A stretch of 39,701 nt of DNA from CAYJDR01 sp964368965 (GTDB lineage: Bacteria > Chrysiogenota > Deferribacteres > Deferribacterales > Mucispirillaceae), in the NCBI GenBank assembly GCA_964368965.1, contig CAYJDR010000022.1, positions 1-39,701 on the forward strand, read 5' to 3'. Positions 18,901 to 26,547 of this stretch are shown one piece after another. Below the pieces are notes generated by a model. The model did not search any database. It had not been told where the DNA came from and worked only from the letters and a program-made list of their open reading frames with translations. A program made the position numbers and the translations under genes. The first letter of the stretch is position 1, and every line of letters starts with the position of its first letter.

Positions 18901-21900
18901 ATGTGCCATAGAGCGATAAATATGTTCCCGTAGTACTTTTCACTTGGCCGACAATACCACCAAAATAATTGCCGAAAGTTTCTGGACCTGAAATCTCAGT
19001 ATAAGAGATATGCGATAATTCAATTTTAACAACCCCTTCAAGTATCCCTATAAATCCGCCCAGACTATTGCCTTCTGAGCCGAATGATGTATCAGACTTT
19101 GTATAGCCAATTTTTGATTGATTAATTCTCATCGCTTTTATTGAGCCACCATATATTGAACCAACAACACCACCAGCGTTCTTATAGCTTGATATGATAT
19201 CTGAGTTTAAAACATGCCCATGCGTAATATCCACATTAATCGCACGACCAACTACACCGCCTGTGGATTCGCGACCAGTAATAGTTGAACGAGTAATATA
19301 TGCATTAACAATATCAGATTGATTTCCATAGCCCAATACGCCACCAACATTCTCCCCTGTGCTATGTACTTCTGATTGGTCAAAAGATGCTTGGTTAATA
19401 TTGGAAAGACTATAACCAACAAGCCCGCCAACATTAACGCCTCCTGCTACGTTTGCACGTGTAGCTGATAGACCAACTAAATTTTTGCCACTAGAGCTAT
19501 AACCAATTGCGCCACCAACATTTTCACTACCTGTAACAGAAACGTCTGTTGTTTCTATTGTATTTACTGTGCTGTTGTTATATCCAATTGCACCGCCAAT
19601 ATTTTCATTGCCAATAACTTGCATTACCGTAAGATACAACCCGCCAATTGTACTATTAGAGCCATTATTACCAATCGCTCCACCGATATTGTTAGTGCCA
19701 CCAGCCTGTGAGTTATTAACATACACATTTTCGATATCACCATCGTTATAGCCCACTAAAACACCTACATTATCCCGACCAACAACAAATGCTCTATCAA
19801 TCCTTAGGTGTTTCACAATACCTTTACTGTGGATAAAACCAAACATACCTTGATAATCTTTACCACTGCCCTCTATACGCATATTTGTTATTGTATGATT
19901 GTCACCATGAAATGTACCCTCATAAGCTAGGGCATCACTAGGGCTAATAGGTGTCCAACTAACATTTGGATCTAGTGTTATATCGTTTATGAGTATTGCA
20001 TTAGTTCCAGTATTAGCTGAGCTTGTATTGACATGGTCTCTAAATGCTAGTAGGCCTGCCGCATTAGAAATATGCCAAGTGTCACCTTCTTTATAATACC
20101 CATCAATAACTCTTATCTCTACAGACTTCGATTCCCCATTAACTTCTGCTGTGATACTTGCCGTGCCTGCACGATTAGCTGTAAAAAGCGTGCTCGCATA
20201 TCCTTGTAAGTCTAAAACCAGTTCATCTTCTGCAAGTTCAATAATACTACTGTCACTAACGCTTATTTTTATAGGCGTATCACCTACGGAACTACGTGGC
20301 GAAATCTTAACAGTGAAAGTGTCCTTTTGTGCAATATGCATTATCGAATAAAAACTACTCACCGCAAAGATCTCTTTTTCATCTATGACTGTAATTTTCA
20401 CCGTTGCAGTTTTTCCACCAGCTGTAGCAGTAATTGTTGCTATACCTTCGCCAACACCTGTAACTTCTCCATTAGCATCTACAGTTGCAATACTTTCGTT
20501 ATCAGATGTGTATTTTACAACTTTGTCTGACGCGTTTGCAGGCAATACTGAAGTAGTTATTGCTACTTTTTCATCTGCATTTATAGTAGTTTTCGCAATA
20601 TCCAAACTAACGCTTGTAACAGGAACAACAACTGTAATTTGTACCGAGTCGTACTTTCCGTCAACCGTTGCTGTTAAATTAGTTGTTCCACTGTTAATAC
20701 CAATAACAGAGCCACTATTATTAACGAGCGCAATATTTGAGTTGCCTGTTGTGTAAATTACTTCTTGATTTGTTGCATGCGTTGGAGAAATAGAAACAGT
20801 CGCCGCTATTGTTTCACCTGTATTTATCGTAGTTTTTGGCACTGTTAGTAAAACACTATCGACAGCAACAATTTGATCAGCTATACCCGTAACTTTAACT
20901 GTAACCGAGCTAGTTTTTCCACCTGCTATGGCTCTAATTGTAACCTCTCCAGCTTCAACACCCGTGACATTCCCACTAGCATCTACTGTCGCAATCGTTG
21001 GATTTTCAGTTATGTATGTAACTATTTGATTAGTCGCATTCACAGGCAAAACTGAAACGCTTGTCGGTTCTGTATCTCCAACGTTTATTGTAGACTTAGA
21101 TATCATCAATGTAACACTGTCAACAGCTACAGGCTCTATCGCAGAACCTACTACCGTAATTTTACTAGTTGTAGATTGGCCATCAACCATAGCTGTAATT
21201 ATCGCAACGCCTGCTTTGACACCCGTAATTGCTCCGTTTACGTTCACGGTTGCGATGCTTGTGTTATCAGATGAATATAGAACTTTTCTATTTGTTGCAT
21301 CAGGTGGAGAAACACTAACGTCCGCAGTTATTGTTTCATTTATACTGATTGTTGAGCTTGGTACAGTAAATGTAATATTACTCACTGCAACATAAGGTTT
21401 CGTTACAGAAACTCGTGCTGTGCCAGATTTCCCATCAGCCATAGCTGTAATTGTTGCACTACCTTCCCCGATAGCTGTAATAGAGCCGTTATCAGCAACA
21501 GTTGCAACAGACGTGTTGTCTGATAAATATGTGATAGTCGGATTAGCTACATTTGATGGATATAACAAAACATTTGTTGTGGTCGTTTCACCAATTTCTA
21601 ATGCTGAATTTGCAACTGTAAGCGTGACATTAACCACTCGTTCAGCGACATCAACTTGAACAGTACTAGACTTGCCACCAACTGTAGCGGTAAGTGTTGT
21701 ATTGCCTGTGCCTATGCCTAAAACTGTGCCTGTATCGCTAACCGATGCGATACTAATATTGTCAGATGAATAAGTAACTGTTTGGTCAGTCGCATTTGGA
21801 GGCAAAATTGATACAGTTGTTGCTACATTTTCACCAGCATCTAATGAATTTTTTGCAATAGTAAATGTTACACTATCAACTGCAACAAACGCTGCAAAAG

Positions 21901-22999
21901 TTTCTGTAACCGTAACTTTTACATGGCTTGTTTTGTTGCCAGCTGCAGCTGAAATATATGCACTACCAACCCCAACACCTGTAACAACACCATTATGATT
22001 TACTTTTGCAATACTTTCATCATTAGATGAATACGTCACAGATTGTTGTGTCGCATTCGTTGGTGACACGGTAACACTTGTGCTTGTAGCTTCATTTATA
22101 TCTATAGTTGCTTTAGCTATTGAAAGCGTAATATTCTCAACGGGAATAACTACGGCAACTTGTCCAGAGCTAGACTGCCCACCAGCTGTAACAGTAATTG
22201 TTGCACTACCAGCACCAACACCCGTGATCATGCCGAGTTCATTTACAGTTGCAACGCTTGTGTTGTCAGACGAGTATTTAACCACCTGATCCGTCGCATT
22301 ATTTGGCGAAATAAAAACTCTTGTAATGGCTGTATCACCTACATTTATAGTAGAATTTGAAATCACGAACAAAACATTACTAACTTGAATTGTTGGTGCA
22401 GTAACATTTGTAACTGTTACAGGCACAGAGTGATATTTATCATCAACTGTTGCTGTAATATTCGCTGTGCCAGCATTGACACCAGTAACTGCACCATTGT
22501 TGCTAACAGTTGCAACACCCACATTACTAGAAGAATACCTGACAACTGAATTTGTTGCATTAAGTGGAGCAATTAATACATTCGATTGAACTGTCTCATT
22601 TTTATCAATACTCGACTTTACAAGTGTGAGTGTAACATTATCAACAGAAACAACTGATGCAACAACAGATTCAGATACATACACATATACAAAGCTCGTT
22701 TTTTCACCAGCTGTAACCGTAATTGTTGCAAAACCCTCACCTACGCCTGTAATCAAGCCGTTGTCTGTAACCGTTGCAATGCTTGTGTTGTCAGATGAAT
22801 AAGCGATTGGCAGAGTTGCGTTTGATGGCGTAATAGTTGCCGTAATTTGAGCAGTCCCTCCAACACTAATTGAAGAATTATCTATGGAAAGCGATAAATT
22901 ATATGCAGAGTCAGTAGGAGTATCACCACCACCACAACCTGTGATAGCAAACATAGTTACCATTAATACCACTAATATCTTTAGTTTTGTACCTTTCAT
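12971..22999 (-). CDS. Giant surface lipoprotein (3342 residues): Big_2 array plus six GLUG modules
   Basis: The protein starts with a lipoprotein signal ending in ITGC (Cys22) and a Gly-rich linker. About ten clear Big_2 Ig-like domains of roughly 82 residues and one degenerate copy fill residues 30-965; each has the pattern 'NATxxxVxYSSDNxSIATVxxxGxxTGV'. Six GLUG modules follow to the C-terminus, each opening with 'DSSGTWxIDSxxxL' and 'GTFDGDNHTIS', and most are joined by one further Ig-like domain. The repeats suggest a long stalk carrying beta-helix blades, anchored in a membrane, for adhesion or surface display; no catalytic motif is visible. It is a longer paralogue of the 1246-residue protein downstream. 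Codon use looks like its neighbours'. The ATG follows GGGGGA. Antisense open frames along it are by-products of the repetitive composition. Confidence 0.87.
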   Translation of the reverse strand: MKGTKLKILVVLMVTMFAITGCGGGDTPTDSAYNLSLSIDNSSISVGGTAQITATITPSNATLPIAYSSDNTSIATVTDNGLITGVGEGFATITVTAGEKTSFVYVYVSESVVASVVSVDNVTLTLVKSSIDKNETVQSNVLIAPLNATNSVVRYSSSNVGVATVSNNGAVTGVNAGTANITATVDDKYHSVPVTVTNVTAPTIQVSNVLFVISNSTINVGDTAITRVFISPNNATDQVVKYSSDNTSVATVNELGMITGVGAGSATITVTAGGQSSSGQVAVVIPVENITLSIAKATIDINEATSTSVTVSPTNATQQSVTYSSNDESIAKVNHNGVVTGVGVGSAYISAAAGNKTSHVKVTVTETFAAFVAVDSVTFTIAKNSLDAGENVATTVSILPPNATDQTVTYSSDNISIASVSDTGTVLGIGTGNTTLTATVGGKSSTVQVDVAERVVNVTLTVANSALEIGETTTTNVLLYPSNVANPTITYLSDNTSVATVADNGSITAIGEGSATITAMADGKSGTARVSVTKPYVAVSNITFTVPSSTISINETITADVSVSPPDATNRKVLYSSDNTSIATVNVNGAITGVKAGVAIITAMVDGQSTTSKITVVGSAIEPVAVDSVTLMISKSTINVGDTEPTSVSVLPVNATNQIVTYITENPTIATVDASGNVTGVEAGEVTIRAIAGGKTSSVTVKVTGIADQIVAVDSVLLTVPKTTINTGETIAATVSISPTHATNQEVIYTTGNSNIALVNNSGSVIGINSGTTNLTATVDGKYDSVQITVVVPVTSVSLDIAKTTINADEKVAITTSVLPANASDKVVKYTSDNESIATVDANGEVTGVGEGIATITATAGGKTATVKITVIDEKEIFAVSSFYSIMHIAQKDTFTVKISPRSSVGDTPIKISVSDSSIIELAEDELVLDLQGYASTLFTANRAGTASITAEVNGESKSVEIRVIDGYYKEGDTWHISNAAGLLAFRDHVNTSSANTGTNAILINDITLDPNVSWTPISPSDALAYEGTFHGDNHTITNMRIEGSGKDYQGMFGFIHSKGIVKHLRIDRAFVVGRDNVGVLVGYNDGDIENVYVNNSQAGGTNNIGGAIGNNGSNSTIGGLYLTVMQVIGNENIGGAIGYNNSTVNTIETTDVSVTGSENVGGAIGYSSSGKNLVGLSATRANVAGGVNVGGLVGYSLSNINQASFDQSEVHSTGENVGGVLGYGNQSDIVNAYITRSTITGRESTGGVVGRAINVDITHGHVLNSDIISSYKNAGGVVGSIYGGSIKAMRINQSKIGYTKSDTSFGSEGNSLGGFIGILEGVVKIELSHISYTEISGPETFGNYFGGIVGQVKSTTGTYLSLYGTYVFDVYFSGGRLEGSVAGLAPDFNNLGNGSVTFSIVGKDTYIVGFDTDFEMTRGGQYSDILGVSRLATINELKDKMNDLNMELIKDTSSEYLYDTNEAYSLPQIRHKGSLSSVISLTVESNEIFAFSNAPTYIEYSTIPSDISGNEVVFDHEPGYISVSSDGEITVKGSGTTVVTVSASGNPALSETVIVYSQIVDDSGTILIDSHFGLHTLEQYAHSGYSNINVKLTSDIVLVESIDSSIGSAFQQGFSGTFDGDNHTITNVYSTSERKHKPIFGTILSGAVVKNLNINDAGFTQASIALQNFGTISNVHVSRSAVFGNDASGNISKNTGGIVVTNEGTITNSSVTKTTVEGSTYAGGIAAQNNGGTIEATSVIESTVKGNYAGGIAGIHEFGGVISTSYVDDTNIQGNSDSSSLVSGIASIVKPSTSNGATKIISTYTNDVKFTNYKSAGGIVAENGGSDIVANYFVSSVETLPAIAIGTTNSTGAKRLATSSEFSKGATSNMNGALGDVDYYYSSETPPKIVHKDNVNTVVGIMPVHSDYIVTAGGATKIESKLYPSDKSQAVTYSEFDNNIINVNETGDITYVAPGTTTVKITSKDNTNVYTTVEVFAHETDSSGAWLIDSEEDLSLIAELLANRGLSVDAKLTNNITLTQSWTPIGASDNHYNGTFNGDNYTISGLNVDNSTAGLFAYLGKDGVVQNLGVIDATVSGLNTGTIASYNYGTIISSYVENATITSTSSSYGNAGGIVAVNYGTVSSSYVKGAVFTSGGKVGGIVGYNNAQIIFSYVDGVKFVNSAIAGGIAGLNTYSTTIKGNYVHDLDMQNISLYKGGIVGQSYADINNNFFISSDTSLYGIGQYKSDGSISTGSVRLASIAELQSNIAVMNNSGIESDNYFDPNTEVGKLPNFISSSSLTKPVSITANSFISMFANDPKTISYSVYPSRFTGGVVFSVADDTILTVETNGLIKFVSSGSTTVTLTTKENSELSATVQVEVMNMDNNGWWQIDNAFNLVKFQQHVDQVSIYSVEMINAILIDNITLKRNADGTSNWTSIGQNSGYRGRFTGNNHTISGIHIVANDNSKSQGLFAKIYDSPFGGSVISNLGIINVEITGGNEVGAIAGLASLKDGTVRNVYVDNVTLSGVDVGGMFGSVRANVERVYATNVKITGESDIGGIAGVAYGTFNNAYADDVVLNVQKSSARVGGITGIIGKHPYMNDDEYSSLKRTYIRGLKINNADISSSVGGVVGGVYDDSILSNNFYVSTDNQLPGVGASNSNINATRLVSDEELRASVNFLNTGINEFDYYFSYELTPKFIDEADVTMPMDMAIANSSVTVTPAQQYSINGTQLFPSGVNQSVTYTSDNDAIVSVTNGGQISYVSSGNATITVKSSNNPYLYREISVASLNVDSSGTWFISDEFSLNKFREHVNAGNVDTDAILTQNISLNSNWSVPIGALAIEYKGTFDGNGKTISNMVINNPTEEHQGLFGVIATDGVVKNLGIVDANVTAGYYAGGIVGRNRGRISGSYVASSKITGLCVGGIAGKNHGIIEGTYAESVVVNNFGTTNGYDHELWAGGIVGDNTYIIAGTYVINSQISNAHGGYVGGIAGSSGSNSTSVLISSYISNVNFFSSDSGKRGAIVGNGTISNYSANFYYHVDETLYGIAGTEFHDGFLRYDTLQILSDNDHKMTARLANEGYGHIKYSTDDVPPKLIVTEPVSNNSVRADALYSYYVAPTNATDTWQVDSAEGLVMFSQYVNAGNTNANIILQGDITLDENSGFVAIGNATSNYQGTFDGNSYTINGLHINADSSYYQGLFGYIGTDGVVKNVSVINANIKGSQYVGAISGQNDGTIISSYVDNATVESISFNVGGISGYNKGTITATYTNDLTVKGIDKIGAIAGENTGALNANYFVSDNAMLYGVGDPQSNINATKLDSMILLNNVVNQMNDALNRLAIHVGKEYVVQGVDKAPALIDVK

Positions 23000-23039
23000 G
23001 CCTATCCCCCGTACTTTATTTAATTATTCATATCTGTCC

Positions 23040-23068
23040 ATAGTAACACTACAATATAATTTTTGCAA
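23040..23068 (-). promoter_or_regulatory. Candidate promoter of the giant lipoprotein gene
   Basis: On the minus strand TTGCAA (23068-23063) and TACTAT (23045-23040) are 17 bp apart, and the start codon is about 40 bp further on. Each hexamer matches consensus at four of six bases. Confidence 0.35.
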
Positions 23069-23195
23069 TCTAAATAGGAATATGCTGTATTTGTGCACTA
23101 TGGCAAACTATTTTAACAGTGTGTGATACTTGACGTTACATTTTACAAACTTGCCTCTAAAATGAAAACTGTAACATTGAAATGTACTATATAAA

Positions 23196-23302
23196 AACTT
23201 ACCCCTTATTGATTTGATAAGGGGCAAGAAGTGTATTTATGAGCTATTTTTTTAAGATTGAGGTTTAGGTTCGAGTGTTAGAGGAGTCAGTATCATCACC
23301 AC
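23196..23302 (-). repeat. Degenerate copy of the 1246-residue gene's tail and terminator
   Basis: This block aligns with 8838-8937. It contains the stem-loop CTTACCCCTTAT...ATAAGGGGCAAG (23198-23228, one mismatch), a spacer of similar sequence, and a decayed '(S/T)LExKP' lipoprotein tail with a 1-bp frame change. It joins the end of the MORN gene exactly at the shared string GTGGTGATGAT, which contains the MORN stop codon. The stem-loop now serves as the 3'-end hairpin of the MORN operon. Confidence 0.8.
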
Positions 23303-24129
23303 GTGATATCTTCATCTTGCATAAACTGCCACACATCGTCACCTGTGAATTTTGTTGCTGTGCCGTTATCGAATGTTGTCACCATTTTAGGCATATAATC
23401 TTCAAAAACTACTTCGTATCGTTTGCTTCCGTCTATGTTATATTCGGTTGTTAACGCATCACCAGTTCCGTGGTTCATCATCATTTTTTCTGTGATGTTG
23501 CCAGCTTCGTCAAAGAGCGTTCTCTTATATATTTCGCCCTCGTCTTCATATATCCCTAGCTCTTGCATAGCGCCGTTTTCGTAATATTTTTCTTCTTTTA
23601 CAACAATGCTTTCGTTGTTAGAAACTTTTATGCCTGAAAGTGAACCGCTTTCGTAGTAAAATTTAGTTGTGCCTACTTCCAAGTTGTTTTCGTAGTTCGC
23701 TTCGCTGGACACTTTTCCGCTTTTGTAGTAGCTGTATAATTTGCCGTGCTTTTTGCCTTCGACATAGTTGTAGCTTGCATATAATCTGCCCTCGTCGTCA
23801 TAGTGGTTGTATATGCCGTGCTTTTTGCCGTTTTTATATTCCGCATAAAATTCTGGTTGTGAGTTTTCACGATATATTACGAGCAAAACTCCAGAGCCGT
23901 TCACATAGTCGACAAGCCTGTATGGTGTTCCATCTTTTTTACATTGCAAAACACGCCCTGTGTAGCCGATATCAAACCTTGTTGCAACCATTGGTCCGAT
24001 TTCGATATTTTCATCCCTGCTCAAGCACCTATAATCCTCTGCACGTGGCACTTCAACAGCTGTAGCCTTTGTTACAAACAGCGATATAGCAATGCTAAAA
24101 CTCAATATTATTTTCTTCGATATATTCAT
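23296..24129 (-). CDS. Secreted MORN-repeat (YwqK-like) protein, last gene of the MORN operon
   Basis: The protein has 277 residues from the ATG at 24129, preferred over the ATG at 24138 because AGGAG lies 9 bp before the former and touches the latter. It has a Sec signal peptide with ATA-V cleavage near residue 24. MORN_2 repeats fill the middle ('GKKHGIYNHYDDEG', 'GKKHGKLYSYYKSGK'), and it ends with the family tail 'FDNGTATKFTGDD'. The gene overlaps the previous one by 35 bp. Its last 161 bp exist in a second, perfect copy at 12730-12890. Function unknown; YwqK-type MORN proteins are often annotated as toxin-antitoxin components, on thin evidence. Confidence 0.82.
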   Translation of the reverse strand: MNISKKIILSFSIAISLFVTKATAVEVPRAEDYRCLSRDENIEIGPMVATRFDIGYTGRVLQCKKDGTPYRLVDYVNGSGVLLVIYRENSQPEFYAEYKNGKKHGIYNHYDDEGRLYASYNYVEGKKHGKLYSYYKSGKVSSEANYENNLEVGTTKFYYESGSLSGIKVSNNESIVVKEEKYYENGAMQELGIYEDEGEIYKRTLFDEAGNITEKMMMNHGTGDALTTEYNIDGSKRYEVVFEDYMPKMVTTFDNGTATKFTGDDVWQFMQDEDITW

Positions 24130-25243
24130 ATGCGTCATCTCCTATATATTTTGTTGTTGTGCCGTTATCATAAACTATAACCTCTGATAGCGAAACATCT
24201 TTCCCGTGTAGCGAAACTTCTATCTCGATTGTGCCATTTGCTTTATAATATTTTATATTTTGCCCATATGGCGAAAATGTGCCGTGCTTGTGTATATTGC
24301 CTTGCTTGTCATACATTTTCTCTTCTGTGAAGTCGTTAATGAAAATAGCTGTTCCCCATAAGTTGCCGTTATCATAGAAGAAATCACGCTTTGATAGATA
24401 GCCACGCTCATATGTATCTATCTGTGATAGTTTGCCCTCTTCTGAATATTGCAACTTATGCCCTGTGTATGTGTCTTTAATTATGGTTGCATTCATGTCT
24501 GATGTTTTTGGTTCGTCATCTTGTTTTAAGTACTCATATTCTATTCTTTTACCTTCAAGATAGATGGCAATGCTTCTTGGTTTTTCATCATAGCTCTCAA
24601 AGGTTAGCTCGTATATTTTCGAGCCATCGTCATAATAGTAAGTTGCAGTTTGCACGGTTGAATAGTCCGTTGTCGATTTATACATATCGCCAGACGAATT
24701 GTAATAGTAGCCCTCGCTATTATGTTCGGAGTAGTTGCCTTCAAATGATATTTCGCCATTTTTATGATATTCGATTATCTTATGGAGCATTCCCTGAGCA
24801 GTATAGTAAGTTTTTTCATTTATTACATCATCGACATACACGTTAACTTGTGTGCGAACACCGTTTTCATTGTAGTATGTTGTTTTTCCGTGTAGTAGTC
24901 CGTTTTTATATTCTCTTGTAGTATGGATTCCGTGCTTATCATAACTTGTTTGCACGCCTTCTTTTTTGCCATTTACATATGTGGCGATGTGTTCGATTGG
25001 CGATGAGTTTTCTTTGTACATGGCGTAATCGCCGTGCAGTAGCCCATCTTTATAGTTCTCTAAGATATAGACACCACCAATGCAATAAACGTGCCTACCT
25101 GTGAAAAGCTCAAGATTTTTGTATGCTTTGCCGTCTTTTTTTGTAATTGGGTTCGGCTTCACGCACTCATCAATAGATGCTTTTGGAACTTCTGCATGTG
25201 CTACAGATGTAAAAAACATCAACATTATCAACAATTTTCGCAC
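24095..25243 (-). CDS. Secreted MORN-repeat (YwqK-like) protein
   Basis: The 382-residue protein has a Sec signal peptide (MRKLLIMLMFFTSVAHA, cleavage after AHA at 17). MORN_2 repeats run nearly from end to end ('GLLHGDYAMYKEN', 'GKKEGVQTSYDKHG', 'GLLHGKTTYYNENG'), with an acidic linker near 245-255. It ends with the shared tail 'YDNGTTTKYIGDDAYEYIEENNI'. Its signal peptide is close to that of the 8046-8720 protein, so they are paralogues. The start is GTG at 25243, supported by AGAGGTG just upstream. It overlaps the previous gene by 16 bp and the next by 35 bp, a tightly coupled operon. Confidence 0.82.
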   Translation of the reverse strand: MRKLLIMLMFFTSVAHAEVPKASIDECVKPNPITKKDGKAYKNLELFTGRHVYCIGGVYILENYKDGLLHGDYAMYKENSSPIEHIATYVNGKKEGVQTSYDKHGIHTTREYKNGLLHGKTTYYNENGVRTQVNVYVDDVINEKTYYTAQGMLHKIIEYHKNGEISFEGNYSEHNSEGYYYNSSGDMYKSTTDYSTVQTATYYYDDGSKIYELTFESYDEKPRSIAIYLEGKRIEYEYLKQDDEPKTSDMNATIIKDTYTGHKLQYSEEGKLSQIDTYERGYLSKRDFFYDNGNLWGTAIFINDFTEEKMYDKQGNIHKHGTFSPYGQNIKYYKANGTIEIEVSLHGKDVSLSEVIVYDNGTTTKYIGDDAYEYIEENNIEF

Positions 25244-26529
25244 CCTATCACCTCTGATGGAAACATCATATCATTATGATGCTTAACCTCTTCTGCTGTC
25301 AACTCTTCTTGCCTGTCTGCATATATTTTATAGCCGTTACATGCTTCGCCGTTTATATAATAGATAGTGATATCATACTTTTCGCCGTCGCCACCATACC
25401 CATAAGCAGTAGCACTTTCAAGGCGTTGCATGTTCCATATCTCTTTTCGATATAAGTCGCCATTATCATTATAGCGATTTTGCTCGCCGTGCTGTTTATC
25501 GTCCACAAAGTTATTTTCACACCATAGCTTGCCGCTATAATAGTTTTGAATGTGCCTGCCTTGGCGTTTCCCCTCTGCATATTGCCCCTCAGAGAAAAGT
25601 GAGCCTTCTTCTGTGAACGATTGCTTAAGTCCGTGCCATTTGCCATCAACATATTCAACATAAAAATGTAATTTGCCATTTCCGTGAAACGCTTTATATT
25701 CGCCGTGATTTGCACCGTTCATTTTTTCTTCATACTCCCGCAATGTGCCATCAGTCGCATAAAGCCTGTGAACTGTGCCACCGTCCCCTTGGTGAAAAAT
25801 TGTTAGATTTTCGACACCGTTTTCATAGTAGTAAACTTCTTCACCGTATATTTTATTGTGGTCATATTTTTTATAGTGTTTTAGTTGACCGCTTGCGTAA
25901 TATTCTTTAAACTCGCCGTGATAAACGCTTGCTGTATAAGTATTTGTATATTGTTTGCCTGTGTTAGTGTCAGTGTAGACTTGTTGTTCGTCCGTTGTTG
26001 CATAGTCGATTTTTAGCTTAATGTTGCCAGCTTCGTCATATGTGATAACTTCGCCAACAGTAAAGTCGTTCTCATACGTGCCAGTTTCGTATAAGCTACC
26101 GTCACTATAGAACTTTTTGAACTGACCCTCTTTTTTGCCATTGATAGTTGTGGTGATGTTTTCGATGTAGCCTTGCTCGTTATAAAAGGTGGTTAAAGTG
26201 TCATAGCCCTCTGGTGCATTTTCATAGTCGTCGGAGTATAGTAAGCTCTCTTCGCCTGTGTTACATGAGTAATAATTTACTAAACCTATAAGTCTGCTAT
26301 TTTCGCCATATGTACCAACAACAATAAGCCCACTTTCTTCAACGTGTGTTTTGAAGTCGCCAACTTGTTTGCCATCTTTGAATGAGAAATAGAACTCATA
26401 TTCTTTGCCGTGAACTTCTTTATATTCAACATATTTTCCATTAGCAAGCACGTTATCAGGGCTGTAAATTAGCCCGTTGTCAAAGTCGTATATTAAATCG
26501 TCTGTGTTTCCGGCGTAGTTAATAGACAA
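25228..26529 (-). CDS. Cytoplasmic MORN-repeat protein, long member of the operon
   Basis: The protein has about 433 residues and many MORN_2 repeats ('GKKEGQFKKFYSDGSLYETG', 'GANHGEYKAFHGNGKLHFYV', 'GKWHGLKQSF', 'GKRQGRHIQNYYSGKL'). Unlike the other MORN proteins here it has no signal peptide and lacks their C-terminal tail, ending instead in 'VIGCENC'. I place the start at TTG 26529, six bases after GGAG; a TTG at 26541 would put the ribosome binding site inside the gene. It overlaps the next gene by 16 bp. A cytoplasmic member beside exported ones may be a matched inside partner. Confidence 0.75.
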   Translation of the reverse strand: MSINYAGNTDDLIYDFDNGLIYSPDNVLANGKYVEYKEVHGKEYEFYFSFKDGKQVGDFKTHVEESGLIVVGTYGENSRLIGLVNYYSCNTGEESLLYSDDYENAPEGYDTLTTFYNEQGYIENITTTINGKKEGQFKKFYSDGSLYETGTYENDFTVGEVITYDEAGNIKLKIDYATTDEQQVYTDTNTGKQYTNTYTASVYHGEFKEYYASGQLKHYKKYDHNKIYGEEVYYYENGVENLTIFHQGDGGTVHRLYATDGTLREYEEKMNGANHGEYKAFHGNGKLHFYVEYVDGKWHGLKQSFTEEGSLFSEGQYAEGKRQGRHIQNYYSGKLWCENNFVDDKQHGEQNRYNDNGDLYRKEIWNMQRLESATAYGYGGDGEKYDITIYYINGEACNGYKIYADRQEELTAEEVKHHNDMMFPSEVIGCENC

Positions 26530-26547
26530 GGTATTCTCCAAGTTATG

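Noticed and set aside
12191..22360. Many open frames of 60-147 codons antisense to the giant lipoprotein genes
   Set aside because: They follow the Ig/GLUG repeats and arise from biased Ser/Thr/Asn/Gly codons; they lack ribosome binding sites and consistent protein features.
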